DNA of 64,000 bases, taken from assembly GCA_030512295.1 (NCBI GenBank), contig JAULSR010000007.1, positions 644,501-708,500 on the forward strand, given 5' to 3'. This DNA is from Bombardia bombarda (taxonomy: Eukaryota; Ascomycota; Sordariomycetes; Sordariales; Lasiosphaeriaceae). The notes under the pieces were generated by a model, which made no database searches, had not been told where the DNA came from, and saw only the letters and a program-made list of their open reading frames with translations. Positions 34,565 through 44,541 of this stretch are shown here, one piece after another; position 1 is the first letter of the stretch; each line of letters begins with the position of its first letter. The translations under genes were made by a program, and so were the position numbers.

Positions 34565-36804
34565 ATGGACCCAGAACAGGTTTGCACGCCCATCAGTACT
34601 GCCAATGCGCCCCATCGCGTTTGCTGACCCATGTTTGCGCCCCAGAGAACCGAAAGAATTCACGATCTCGATATGAAATACCAACGAAGTAGTCACAAGT
34701 CCGACCTGTTGGTCAAGGAGGAGGAAGCGCGCCGATACAGGTTGCGCAGCGTGTTGCTGCGCGACGACGTCTCAGCACTGAAGGACCAAATCGTGCTAAA
34801 AGATTCCCGCATCAAGACGCTTATTGACCAGGTCGATGACGTCCGCAATCAGCTACAGAGCGTGCAAGACAAATGCGGCAGGCAGGAGAAGATGATGCAG
34901 ACCCAGTCCCGCGAGATCGCCAACCTAAAGGTCAGCATCCCATCATCCGGCATCGTCAAGCAATGCCTTTTTTATGGGCAAGTCAAGCTGAAACTGTCTT
35001 ACAGGAGGAACTGTCAGCGATGAGCAGCGTCACCCAGGACTCTGGCAAGGTGCTATCGGAGAAGCTGGCTCTCTCTCGCGAAGTCGCCATTCTCAAGCCC
35101 GAGATTGATCACCTCAAATCGCAGTTAGCACACCAAACAGACGTCCTCGCCGAGAAGTTAGCACTAGAGCGCCAGCTCAACGCACTGGAAGTCGAACTTG
35201 CCAACGAGAAACGCGCCGTCCAAAAGGCGCTGCAGAAACAAGAACACGGGAGCAAGGAAGAGGAGGAACTTCAGAAACAGGTGCGCGAGCTGGAAAAGCA
35301 ACTCGCTAAGGAGAAGAAGGCCGCTCAAAAGAACCTTCAAACTCAGGAATCAAAGAGCAACGAGGCTGAAGGAGAGCTGCAGGCTGTTCGGGAGCAATTA
35401 GCAGCAATGGAAAAGAGTCTTGCAGCCGAAAAGTACAAGGTTGAGCAGTTGACCAACGCTCAGGAGAGCACCACGAGCGCTGCGCAAAAGTCTCTGGAAC
35501 AGCTTCAACAACAGCTTACAGATGCTGAAAAGGCTCTCGCAACTGAGAAGCGCGCTGCTCAGCGCGCGGCCAAGAATCAACAAAGCCAGCCTTCTATCAC
35601 CGACGACGAGTTTGAGCAACTGCGAGATACCCTTACCGAGCTTGAAAAGGCTCTGGCGGACGAGAAGAAGGAGAAGAAGCAACTTCAAAAAGAAACCGAG
35701 CAGGCTCTGGCCGACGCCGAGGCCCGACAGGAAGCTTATGATGCGAAGCTGGAGAAGCTCAGATCAAAGATGCGCGAGACACAAGAAGAGCTGAAGCAGA
35801 GCCGCGCCGACCTAGAGAAGGCGCGTGAAAGGACCGTCACGATTCCATCAGTCAGGACTACGACAACAGCTGTTCCTATCAAAAAAGCCGCCGCAAAGGC
35901 ACCTGCCAAGAAGAAGAGGGGCGCCAACGAGATTAGTGTAGAAGAGTCGATTCTCCATACCCCAAACAACATGGACGATAGACCAAAGCGTCCTCTTAAG
36001 AAGAGGGGCTTTGAGCCGTCGACATTGGGAGAGAAGTCCACATTTTCTATTACACCATTCCTCAACAAGACCGTCACATTGCCTGATGCCTCTCCAAAAG
36101 AGGGTGCGGAGGAAACCACCCGACCGCTGTTCCAGTTCCGTGGGGCAGAAGATGCCACGACGACGATGGCCATGGCTGTTGACAACGAGGAGCCGACTGG
36201 TGAGCAGTCCACACCAACAGCAGCCCCGGCTTCGAAGCCTGTCGCTGCCGGCAAGGGACAGCAACAAGTACAGGAGAAGAAGGCACGCGGTAGACCAAAG
36301 GTAACAACCACCACCACCACCACAGCCCTTTCAGAAACGTCTGCAACGAAACAGAACCTGACATCAGCATTCCGGAAGCCAAAGGCACCCCGCAGCAGCG
36401 CCGAGAAGACACTAGAGAACGTGGCTGAGGAGCCAGAGGAGGGCCATGAGAACCAGAACCAATCTATAGAGAGCGCCGGATTAACAACAAAGATCGTCGA
36501 ACCAAGCAGCAAAGCCCCAGAGGTCAGAGCCAGTGCCGAGCCGGAGCAGCAGCAACAAAAGAAGAAGAAGCGCAAGCTGTTGGGCGGTGGCGCCAGTAAG
36601 CCTACGATATTCGAGGAAGATGACGAGGGCGAGCGGGTGGCAGCCACCACGGCGACAACAAAAACGGTGGCAAAACGGCCGCCGCCCAAGGCGAGTGCCA
36701 AGGGGTTGGCCAAGGTCGCGGCCATGGGAAATGCCTTTGGCGGAAAGACGTTCTCGCCGCTTAAGAGGGATAGGAGGGGTGTTAATGCGAGCTTCTTAGC
36801 TTGA
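34565..36804 (+). CDS. Long coiled-coil protein with AT-hook-like motif, probably nuclear
   Basis: Proposed exons 34565-34579, 34646-34930 and 35005-36804, giving 699 residues. The start is uncertain: the first exon encodes only MDPEQ, and an ATG at 34631 joins the same frame without the first intron. Residues about 10-420 are almost continuous coiled coil, Lys/Glu/Gln-rich, with heptads such as LEKQLAKEKKAAQKNLQ. The C-terminal part is disordered and basic. KKARGRPK near residue 523 has the GRP core of an AT-hook, and several KKR runs look like nuclear localisation signals. FSPLKRDRRG near the end holds a CDK-type S-P-x-K site. I do not recognise the family; a chromosome- or spindle-associated role is plausible but only inferred. 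Confidence 0.8.
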
Positions 36805-37872
36805 AAGGCTGCCCAAGAGGCTGCTCGACGAGTGAGTACGAGCTCGTTGGCGCGTAGACTTGCTGGTTAACCGGGACAGAAGTGCGAGTATGTGCTTTTA
36901 TGGAGGCATTTTGCGTATTGTGTATGTGTGTATGTGTGTGTGTGTGTGTGTGTGTGGTTGTACAGGATATTGGTTACTGGCAAACGGGGTCGAGTCATGA
37001 AGGCGATGGATGCATTTGCTGGCGTTGGTGGTATTTCTATTTGTTTCTATTTCCTTCTTTATATCTTTCGTCTGACCTGTAGGAAGGGAATGCGGGCCTG
37101 GGTCATGTTGTTCTGTTTCTGAGTGGATGTCAAGGAGGCGTTTTCGTCCCTTATTTTTAATGAAAACCCGGAGGATTCCTCAAGTCTTTATTGGTGGGAA
37201 ACACGAAGCTGGATGAAGGTTTCATACAAGGCAAATCCTTTCACCTGCCCGATTTGAGCGTTCCAGTGACTGCCGTGTCGGAGATCAACGTCACGCCACG
37301 AAGGCCAGATACGAGTGATTCAAGTTCGGATCGAAAGTGACGGGATAGTTTTGTCGGCCCACATCTGAATAAAAGGTGAGTGATCATCTAAACACATGTT
37401 CGCTAACCAATTCTCTTCCTCTTCACGAGATTCGTTTCCTCCTTTTTTCCCTTCCGTCACCTTTGACAAATGGTCTTGGCTAGTCGCAGTCTTGACTTTT
37501 GTGACTGGGTCGGGAGTTCCTTCGTTTTCTCTCCTTCATTCTCTTTATCTGCGAACCTTGTTGGCGAACCAAAATTCAGCGGTTGCTCCTTCCTGCTTTG
37601 GAAACACAAAAGAAAATACAAAAAACCAAACTAACGGCCCGTATCGGTTTGGACTTGGATCTTCTGGACGCGACTTCACGCGGTGGTGTTCATTCGAGGT
37701 CATTCCGATTACATTGTTGACTCGCTTTTCATTCAATTATTTTGCTGCTTGTTCGGCTACTTGACTGTTTACAAATTTGGATCTGTGCAAACCCTTTTCC
37801 CTCACCTGTACCAACTACATTTTTGCTACTATTTCTGCCTCTCACCACTCGCCACCAACACCGACCGACATC
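36805..37872. other. Intergenic region before the Cys-rich gene
   Basis: Contains a GT tract (36919-36957) just past the coiled-coil gene and a T/C-rich leader with CTCTC runs before the next ATG. The frame of the next gene is open for 32 codons upstream, but the ATG at 37873 follows a typical leader and is the first ATG in frame. Confidence 0.5.
36919..36957. repeat. GT microsatellite
   Basis: GT repeats interrupted by two AT units, in the 3' flank of the coiled-coil gene. Confidence 0.9.
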
Positions 37873-40800
37873 ATGGATCGCGGGTCTTCGAGCCAACCAC
37901 CCCCGGGCGATTCCCAGCTGCCCGGGCAGCAGCAGCCAGCATCGTCGCCACCGCCGTTACCGCCGCCACTACCGGGCGATCAGCTTCCTTACGACGAGGC
38001 TCGCGACATGAAAACCAGCAGCAAAGCAGCACCCACCACGGCTCCAGCTAACAAGACAGCACCACGCGCCGAGACACCCGTTCCCATCCCCAGCTACGTT
38101 AACACTCCCACCTCAACAGCCAGCGGAGCCAGCGGAGCCAGTCAGAAGACCAAGACCCCTCGTATCAAGTTGGTGGTAAGGACTCCTGCCGACACTCCCG
38201 CTGGCAACGACAACAGATCAGCCAAACAAGCCGCTCCTGCTACTGCCCCCAAAAAGAAAAAGCCGGTAGCAAGTAACACCAAGGTCGTTGACAAGGGGCC
38301 CCTCGCCCGCGCCACTGCCGCGAACTGCCGCTGTTGCGAGTGCAGCGAGATCATTCACTTCCCTGAGACCATCGAGCGAGATGATATGCGTCAGTTGACT
38401 GCTTCGGCTGTGGCTAGTCTAGTGTGCGCCAACGGTCACCATGCCTGCGATATGTGCGAGCTATCGGACAAGCGCACTGCGCCCATCAAGCTTATATGTG
38501 GCATCAATCGAGCCATGCATAGGCTGCTGCCAAAGGGTTGGATGTGCTGCAAGTGCTGCAGGCGGTTTAACGAGAAAGAATCTGGGCAGAGGCTGCTGCA
38601 GCTGCAGCAGCAGCAGCATGGAGGTGGCGGTGGCGGTGAAGCAGACCATAAAAACACCAAGAGAACCTTTGGGGTTTGTCTCTGTAGCCATAGAGTGTGC
38701 GAGACGTGCTGGGCTGTGAACCAGATGTGCGAGAGGCTGGGGAGCTTGTACGGGGGACCGGCGGGCGCGCTAGAGGAGCACCGGGCTGGTTTGATCATGT
38801 CGGAAACGGAGACGAAGAAACCACCGCAGAGGGGAGGGAAGTATAGCGAGAAGGCGACGATGGAGGAGTTGTGCAAGGAAATGGCGGAGTTTATGACATG
38901 GATGGTGGACAAGGCGAAGGAGCATGAAGCAGAACGAGCTTCTGCTTCGTCAATGGGAGGCGCAGGGGATACCTCTTGGGGCGCCGATACTCCCGTAGGA
39001 GGTATGCTGATAAGTAGTTCCCATGGAAACGCTTCAGTCCCGCCCGCCAGTATATTTCAAGCAGAGGCGATGCCTGAAGCGTCAATGTCAGCAGTTCGAG
39101 CTTTCAAGCCAGGGAACTCCAAGGCAGGATTTTCTCAGCAATTATCTCCGCCAACATCGTCTTGGCCAGGATCATCTGAACTCGCACTATCTCAGCCAAA
39201 AACGTCTCAGCAGGAAAATTCACAGCCTGGATCATCACCACCTGGACCATCACTACCTGGACCATCACAACCTGCGTTGCCCCAACTGGGAAGCTCACAG
39301 CCAGAAATGCTCCGGTCAGAAGAGCCTTATCCAGGACCTCTTCAACCAGCAGGAGCACAGCCAAGAGAACCCTACCCTGGAGCCTTTCGCCTCGCAGAGT
39401 CACAATCAGGATCGTCACAGCCAGAAGCTTCTCAGCAAGAAATCCCTCAATCCGGACTGTCTGATCCAGAAATATCACGGCCGAAATCATCCAAGCCGAA
39501 TTCACTGCCGAAAAGTTTGCCGCCAGGAACCTTGCTGCCGGCAGCATTGATATTAGATACGGATGCATTGGCAAGCCGCAAGCGAGCACACTCGGCAGGC
39601 GCGGATTCAGTCAGAAACAAAAAACAACATCGGCCTTCTCACTCAAGCTCCACGGCGGCATATCATGCCGGCCTTCGTCAACATTCTGCTGTTATTGTTG
39701 CTAAGCAGTCGCAGAACAGCAACTCTGACAGCGGAGATGTCGTCAGCCTAAACCGTGGAGTGACACATGCTGGGCTATCTCAGGTTGACGGCAGATTCCA
39801 GGGCGTGTCCGCCAACATACAGACCGTGACTAATGAGGTGCATGCTGTTATATCTGCAGCTCACCAAGCGTCCAACATACCCATGCCCTTGACAGGAGGC
39901 GATGTGCCCGTTAAAGAGGCTGAAATAAATTTGGTGCAGAAGGTGCCACAGGCCGGGACCAGCTTGTCTACGTCGCATGCGGGCGCCCTGCTGGGAAGAG
40001 TGTCAACTACACCGTCCGATGAGCTGCTCGGATCTCGGCAAGCTGGAAGCACCAACGCGCAACCTCATGGGGAATTGTCTCAGACCGAAACTGCCAACAT
40101 CCGCGTCGACTCTGCTCCCGTTCCGCAGCCCAACGTGACACAGCCGTTAGCAGTGGCACATGGCGGTGCAACGCAGGAGAAATCGTGGGCACCCATGCAC
40201 TATACTCCAATTTCGGGATGTGATTGTGGTTGTCGTCATAGCCCTGGCTTGTGGCCCAACGCGCCTAACATCGCCGTTGGGGTGCTGGAGCCTCAGCCAC
40301 CGTCCCCGAGTGTGACGAGTGTATTGACAACCGGCGTGAACTCCTCGAGTCTCGGTCTGTCGCAACTAGCACCCTCTCCAAACTTGGAAACTGCCAGGGA
40401 GGTCGTCATGGGCAACCAGTCTGGTCCAGAAGACCCGAATATGAGAGGGTCCCTGCCTGTGTCGGCGCCTCAAGCTGGAAAAGCTCAGTCTGCCACCAAT
40501 AGAAATGCTCAACCATCAGCAAGGGTTTCGAGCTCAGGGGTGCCACAACTAGGAATGTTCCCGGGCCCGAATATTGGCAAGACAGCAACAACGGGAGTTC
40601 TCCCAGGATCACAGTCCAGACCTGTGCTTCAGCAGCATGAACGATTCCTCCTTGAAAATCCACACTTGACGGCTCCCAAACCAGCCCGTGCTGAGGTGGC
40701 TGAGGCGAGGGTGTCCAAGAATCCCGGAACCGCACTGACTGGGCCGCCACAAGCGCAAACGGCCCTGCCTACAGCAACAGCCACTGGATGGCCTGTCGTT

Positions 40801-41127
40801 CCTGCAACTCATGTAATGACCACCAGCGTCTCGGCTCGAAAGATGACCTCTATTGCATCTCACACGCCGAAATGGACGCCGCTGCAGCCTGGCATGTCTC
40901 CGCCAGCGGGTCTGCCGCCTACTATGACACAGCTCCCGGCATCCAGTTTCTCAAATGTATCTGCAACCTTTACCCAGACGGGTGGACTCACGCTCCCCAT
41001 AGCCAACTACAACCAGACTGTGGGTTCTCTTAAATCCGCCCCTAACTATCCCGGCACTACCACCCAGACAAGCTCCCAGAATCACCAAGCCCCCTCGCAC
41101 GAACCACGATTAGACTCTGGCCAGTAG
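37873..41127 (+). CDS. Cys-rich zinc-binding-like protein with SQP pentapeptide repeats
   Basis: Uninterrupted ORF of 1,084 codons to a TAG at 41125. I do not recognise the family. The N-terminus is Pro/Thr-rich and disordered. Residues about 150-290 contain at least 15 Cys with paired spacing: CRCCEC, then CANGHHACDMC, GWMCCKCC, and CLCSHRVCETCW. The W-x-C-x-x-C pattern resembles fungal zinc-ribbon or RING-like domains, so zinc binding is likely. A poly-Gln/Gly/His insert divides the cluster. Residues about 415-555 are a degenerate pentapeptide array (SQPGS, SQPAL, SQPEM). The rest is low-complexity Ser/Thr/Pro. Beyond the TAG the same frame stays open for 129 more codons, with an intron possible across the stop, so the annotated end may be wrong. 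Confidence 0.75.
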   Translation: MDRGSSSQPPPGDSQLPGQQQPASSPPPLPPPLPGDQLPYDEARDMKTSSKAAPTTAPANKTAPRAETPVPIPSYVNTPTSTASGASGASQKTKTPRIKLVVRTPADTPAGNDNRSAKQAAPATAPKKKKPVASNTKVVDKGPLARATAANCRCCECSEIIHFPETIERDDMRQLTASAVASLVCANGHHACDMCELSDKRTAPIKLICGINRAMHRLLPKGWMCCKCCRRFNEKESGQRLLQLQQQQHGGGGGGEADHKNTKRTFGVCLCSHRVCETCWAVNQMCERLGSLYGGPAGALEEHRAGLIMSETETKKPPQRGGKYSEKATMEELCKEMAEFMTWMVDKAKEHEAERASASSMGGAGDTSWGADTPVGGMLISSSHGNASVPPASIFQAEAMPEASMSAVRAFKPGNSKAGFSQQLSPPTSSWPGSSELALSQPKTSQQENSQPGSSPPGPSLPGPSQPALPQLGSSQPEMLRSEEPYPGPLQPAGAQPREPYPGAFRLAESQSGSSQPEASQQEIPQSGLSDPEISRPKSSKPNSLPKSLPPGTLLPAALILDTDALASRKRAHSAGADSVRNKKQHRPSHSSSTAAYHAGLRQHSAVIVAKQSQNSNSDSGDVVSLNRGVTHAGLSQVDGRFQGVSANIQTVTNEVHAVISAAHQASNIPMPLTGGDVPVKEAEINLVQKVPQAGTSLSTSHAGALLGRVSTTPSDELLGSRQAGSTNAQPHGELSQTETANIRVDSAPVPQPNVTQPLAVAHGGATQEKSWAPMHYTPISGCDCGCRHSPGLWPNAPNIAVGVLEPQPPSPSVTSVLTTGVNSSSLGLSQLAPSPNLETAREVVMGNQSGPEDPNMRGSLPVSAPQAGKAQSATNRNAQPSARVSSSGVPQLGMFPGPNIGKTATTGVLPGSQSRPVLQQHERFLLENPHLTAPKPARAEVAEARVSKNPGTALTGPPQAQTALPTATATGWPVVPATHVMTTSVSARKMTSIASHTPKWTPLQPGMSPPAGLPPTMTQLPASSFSNVSATFTQTGGLTLPIANYNQTVGSLKSAPNYPGTTTQTSSQNHQAPSHEPRLDSGQ
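41020..41127 (+). other. Possible intron ending exactly on the in-frame TAG
   Basis: A donor GTGGGT at 41020, a good branch sequence CCTAACT at 41041-41047 and CAGTAG at 41122-41127 define a 108-nt phase-0 intron. Removing it deletes the stop and joins the upstream frame to the open frame at 41128. Earlier AGs at 41067 and 41079 also exist and give in-frame introns that keep the stop, so this call is uncertain. Confidence 0.35.
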
Positions 41128-41517
41128 GACTGGCTGGGAATCATGAACAAGGGCGATGGCGGTAGCGGTGTTGCTGGCAATTATGGAGAGCTGGAGTGGA
41201 TCCTGCCAAAACAGGACAAGGATGAACTCATGACGGGAATGGCGGGTAATATTCGCGACCTCGGCCCCGACTGGCAGCCGGGACAGGAGCTTTTATATCG
41301 GGAGCTGCCTGTGATTCCGGGTATGTCTATTAATTTTGACGATAACTACTTTGGTCCCGGCGGTAAGGCGTGGGAGGGGACGTATCTTGATTTGCCCTTT
41401 GAAATTCAGGAGGACCGACAGGAACTTTTACCTTTTGAGCACGAGCAGGGCCAACAACAGGAACGGGGTCGGCAGAGGGGAAACCATGGTCCGAGTCCTG
41501 ATAGCCGGCGTTCATAG
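41128..41517 (+). CDS. In-frame C-terminal extension beyond the TAG
   Basis: 129 codons in the same frame as the upstream gene, ending with TAG at 41515. The translation is unlike the upstream low-complexity sequence. It is acidic and Gly/Trp/Tyr-bearing, with motifs such as GELEWILPKQDKDEL, PGMSINFDDNYF and WEGTYLDLPFEI, and reads like a folded domain tail. It could be the last exon of the gene at 37873, a readthrough product, or a remnant left by a nonsense mutation. An ATG at 41143 is the only internal start. Confidence 0.45.
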   Translation, partial: DWLGIMNKGDGGSGVAGNYGELEWILPKQDKDELMTGMAGNIRDLGPDWQPGQELLYRELPVIPGMSINFDDNYFGPGGKAWEGTYLDLPFEIQEDRQELLPFEHEQGQQQERGRQRGNHGPSPDSRRS

Positions 41518-42532
41518 TCTGTAGGAGGGTTGAGAGGCCGGGTCATGGACGTGAGGAGATATGGGAGGGAATCCATGCTGCTTGTTCGGTGATTAGTGAT
41601 GATCAAGACAAACTTGGAACGCGGTGGAGTTGATAGGCTTCAAGGCCGAAAAAGCATTACGTAGGGGAAATTGTGGGATTTTAGTGTGGGAGTATGTTTG
41701 AGGGATGGTATCTGTAAGCTGGTTGGTATCCAGTACGGGATATCTTCGTTGGCTTTGTCGCTGGTTAGGGGGATGGGGGGATTTAGTGGGTGTGGGTGAG
41801 CGAGCGAGCGAGCGATTAAAACTGGACTGATTGCTGTGCAAATGCATATGGTTCGGTTGGCAAACACTTTCCTCTGGGAGAGAAAGGCGGCCAGCCCCTT
41901 TCGTTTGTTTCAACTTGGCTCAGCTCAGTTTGCTCTAACGTGGCACTCGGGTAGGTTATCTAGTAGATGCTGCTGGACAAAGGGAGGATGAGGATTGTTG
42001 TAAATGTTGCTTGATAGCTGTGCATTGTGTTTGGCATCTCTTCCCAGCTGGTAGACATAGGGCCCAAAAAGGGGGTGACCAGTGCGGGATCTACTGTGCT
42101 GCTACGATTGCTGACCTGGGTTCGGTAGAAGAGGTGAAATATCAAAATTGCTTTCAAGTTTTGTTTCACGTAGAGATGCAGATATTTCTCTGAGTATCCA
42201 TGAAAGCGGCCGTATAAGTTACTGTGATGATGGTTTGGATCAACGAGGACTTCTACAGTGCGAACATGGGGCACGCACGAGATTTTACCCCTTTTTTGAG
42301 AGTTTGACCACCCCTAACCCTCACAACATGGTTAAAGGTTAAGCCGATTTCAGCGCGGCCGTGCGGGTACTGCCGCGTCACAGTCAGAACGCGATTTCAC
42401 CTTTTTGATACCTGAGATTCGGCGTCATCATCAACCAATTTGTCCTTTAAACGTTTTATCTTGCCATGTATATATATGGCCTGACATTTTAGCTTCACTC
42501 ATTTAATTTCTTCCTCCTTCAGTCCACATGCG
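41518..42532. other. Intergenic region before the MRM2-type gene
   Basis: No ORF of protein character. A TATATATA run near 42470 lies about 60 bp from the next start codon and could be a TATA element. A 9-codon uORF (42528-42557) begins five bases before the main ATG. Confidence 0.5.
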
Positions 42533-44033
42533 ATGCAGGCGTCATCACCATGGATGACGAGCCGAATGCCATCATGTCGTCGTCGATTGGCGGCCCTCGC
42601 CTGTCTCAATAAGAAGCCCTCTCGGCTCAATTCTCGAACATTTTCATCACAGTTCGCAACCACAACAACCACAACCGCAATAACAAGACCACAAAATCTC
42701 ACAGAACCTACGCTCTATTCATCACCACTCTCATCATATACCACAAAGAGACGCGGCTCTTCCTCGTCCAACTCGCGATGGAAGCAACGCCAAGGCAACG
42801 ACTCGTTCGCGCGCGAAGCCCGCGTCCAGGGTCTCAAGAGCCGCGCCGCCTTCAAGCTGCTCGAGATGGACGCCAAGTACCACCTCTTCCGGGCCAAGCA
42901 GGGCCAGATGGTGGTGGACCTGGGCTTTGCCCCCGGTAGCTGGAGCCAGGTGGCGCTGGAGCGCACCAAGCCCGACGGCCGCATCGTCGGCATCGACATC
43001 ATCCCCGCCCAGCCGCCCAAGGGGGTGAGTTCCATCCAGGGCAACTTCTTGTCCCCCGGCGTGCAGGCGCTGGTGAAGCAGCATTTGTTGGAGTCGGAAC
43101 GCAAGAGGAAGAAGGTGGTGGCGCAGAGGAAAATGGAGACTGAGGTGGAAGCGAGGGAGGCTAAGGAGGCAAAGGAGAATGAGGACGGTGAGGCGGGTGT
43201 GCAATCGGTGGTGGATGAAACTGGGGAAGGCAAGGAAGTTGCAGCCGAAGAGGCCGAGGAGGCAGAGCAAGAGGCCACTGACCGCCTGAGTTACATTGAC
43301 TTGGAAAAGATGGCTGCGCTCGAGATCAGTGAAGCTATCGTTGGGCCTGCAAGCGATGGCGCGACATCAGAGACGACGACGTCGTCTACAGAAAACCAAG
43401 AAGAAGCGAAGAACCTTCGGTTGGTAGATGTGAGTCCCTCCCCATCTCTTCACCTATTCGTCTTTTCCGTCTTCAAAACTAACCTCAGTCTCCTCCTCCC
43501 CCCTTCACCCCCACAGGTAGTACTCAGCGACATGTCAGCACCCTGGCCCCAGACCTCCGGGTACTCCGTCAACACTTTAAGTAACCCCTATATCAGGATG
43601 ATGAACACAAGCGGCATTGCCTTTAGAGACCACACAGGGAGCATGGTAAGCACAGGTCACTAACTGATCGCCACCATCACTGTTACCTGCTACCTGTCAC
43701 TATCACTGACTGGACAACCCATCACCCCCCTTGTCCCCCAAAACAGGACCTCTGTCGAGCAGCCCTCCTATTCGCAAGCGACACCCTAAAGACGGGCGGC
43801 CACTTTGTCTGCAAGTTCTACCAGGGCGCCGAGGACAAGACGTTGGAGCTCGCGCTCAAAAAGATGTTTAACAAGGTGCATCGCGAGAAGCCCGAATCGT
43901 CGCGCAGTGTAAGTCTACCCTTGCTCTTTATTCGAGAAAGAATTGCTTACATGCTCAGGAATCGCGCGAGGCCTTTTTTGTTGCCCTCAAGAGGAAAGGG
44001 ACTGTCACGTATGACGATCTTGAGCTGGATTGA
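42533..44033 (+). CDS. mrm2: FtsJ/RrmJ-type mitochondrial rRNA 2'-O-methyltransferase (MRM2-like), frameshifted as sequenced
   Basis: Exons 42533-43429, 43517-43645, 43748-43908 and 43959-44033. A Ser/Thr/Arg-rich N-terminus fits a mitochondrial presequence. Family landmarks: ARVQGLKSRAAFKLLEMD (first catalytic Lys), VVDLGFAPGSWSQVA (SAM loop), GIDIIPAQPP, a long acidic insert, VVLSDMSAPW (catalytic Asp), FVCKFYQGAED (catalytic Lys) and SREAFFVALK (catalytic Glu). Relatives methylate a uridine in the A-loop of the large mitochondrial rRNA. In exon 3 the frame used by exons 1-2 encodes up to ..LKTGG at about 43800, but FVCKFYQG lies one frame back. One base is missing around 43799-43801, and the uncorrected frame stops at 43910. 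This may be an assembly error or a real lesion. Identity is firm; product integrity is not. Confidence 0.85.
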
Positions 44034-44541
44034 ACGGAGTGTCCAAGGACAACAAGTTCAGAAATGTCCCGACTTCGAATGAAGTCAGATAGATACCCAC
44101 TCTACAATGTACAACATCCTGTGCAAACAAGTAAGCTGTCTTGCTTCATGTATCATACCGTACCATATTATACCACATAGGACTACCAGGGGGTTTTGTA
44201 CAATACAAACCGTCAGGTTTCACTGGCCAACACCTGACTGTGGATGGTCACCGGAGCGGAATCATAGCAGAAAATGACTGTTCGGTTGATCATTCATAGC
44301 CACCGACGGCAGCAGCCGCATTCCAATCAATTTCTCGTTAAGAAGTTCCCTTTGTCGCATTAACTATACGCCTTGCACGCCGACAGATCAAGCATGACAT
44401 TCCTCGCTTGCACGCACGCACAGACGCTTCCCTCCATAGGCAGTCAGTTCACAACCATTCCAGGCTCCGAAAAAACACGCCCAAACCAGGAAACAGCAGC
44501 GCTAAAACCCAGCGACAGGGAGCTCCAACGCAAAAGGCCGA
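44034..44541. other. Convergent intergenic region, MRM2-type and eL18 genes
   Basis: About 500 bp between two gene ends facing each other; it should hold both 3' UTRs. No ORF or strong repeat is visible. Confidence 0.5.

Noticed and set aside
35736..36725. 329-codon ORF on the minus strand opposite the coiled-coil gene
   Set aside because: Antisense shadow; Ser/Val/Phe-rich with no family feature, while the + strand has a clear coiled coil.
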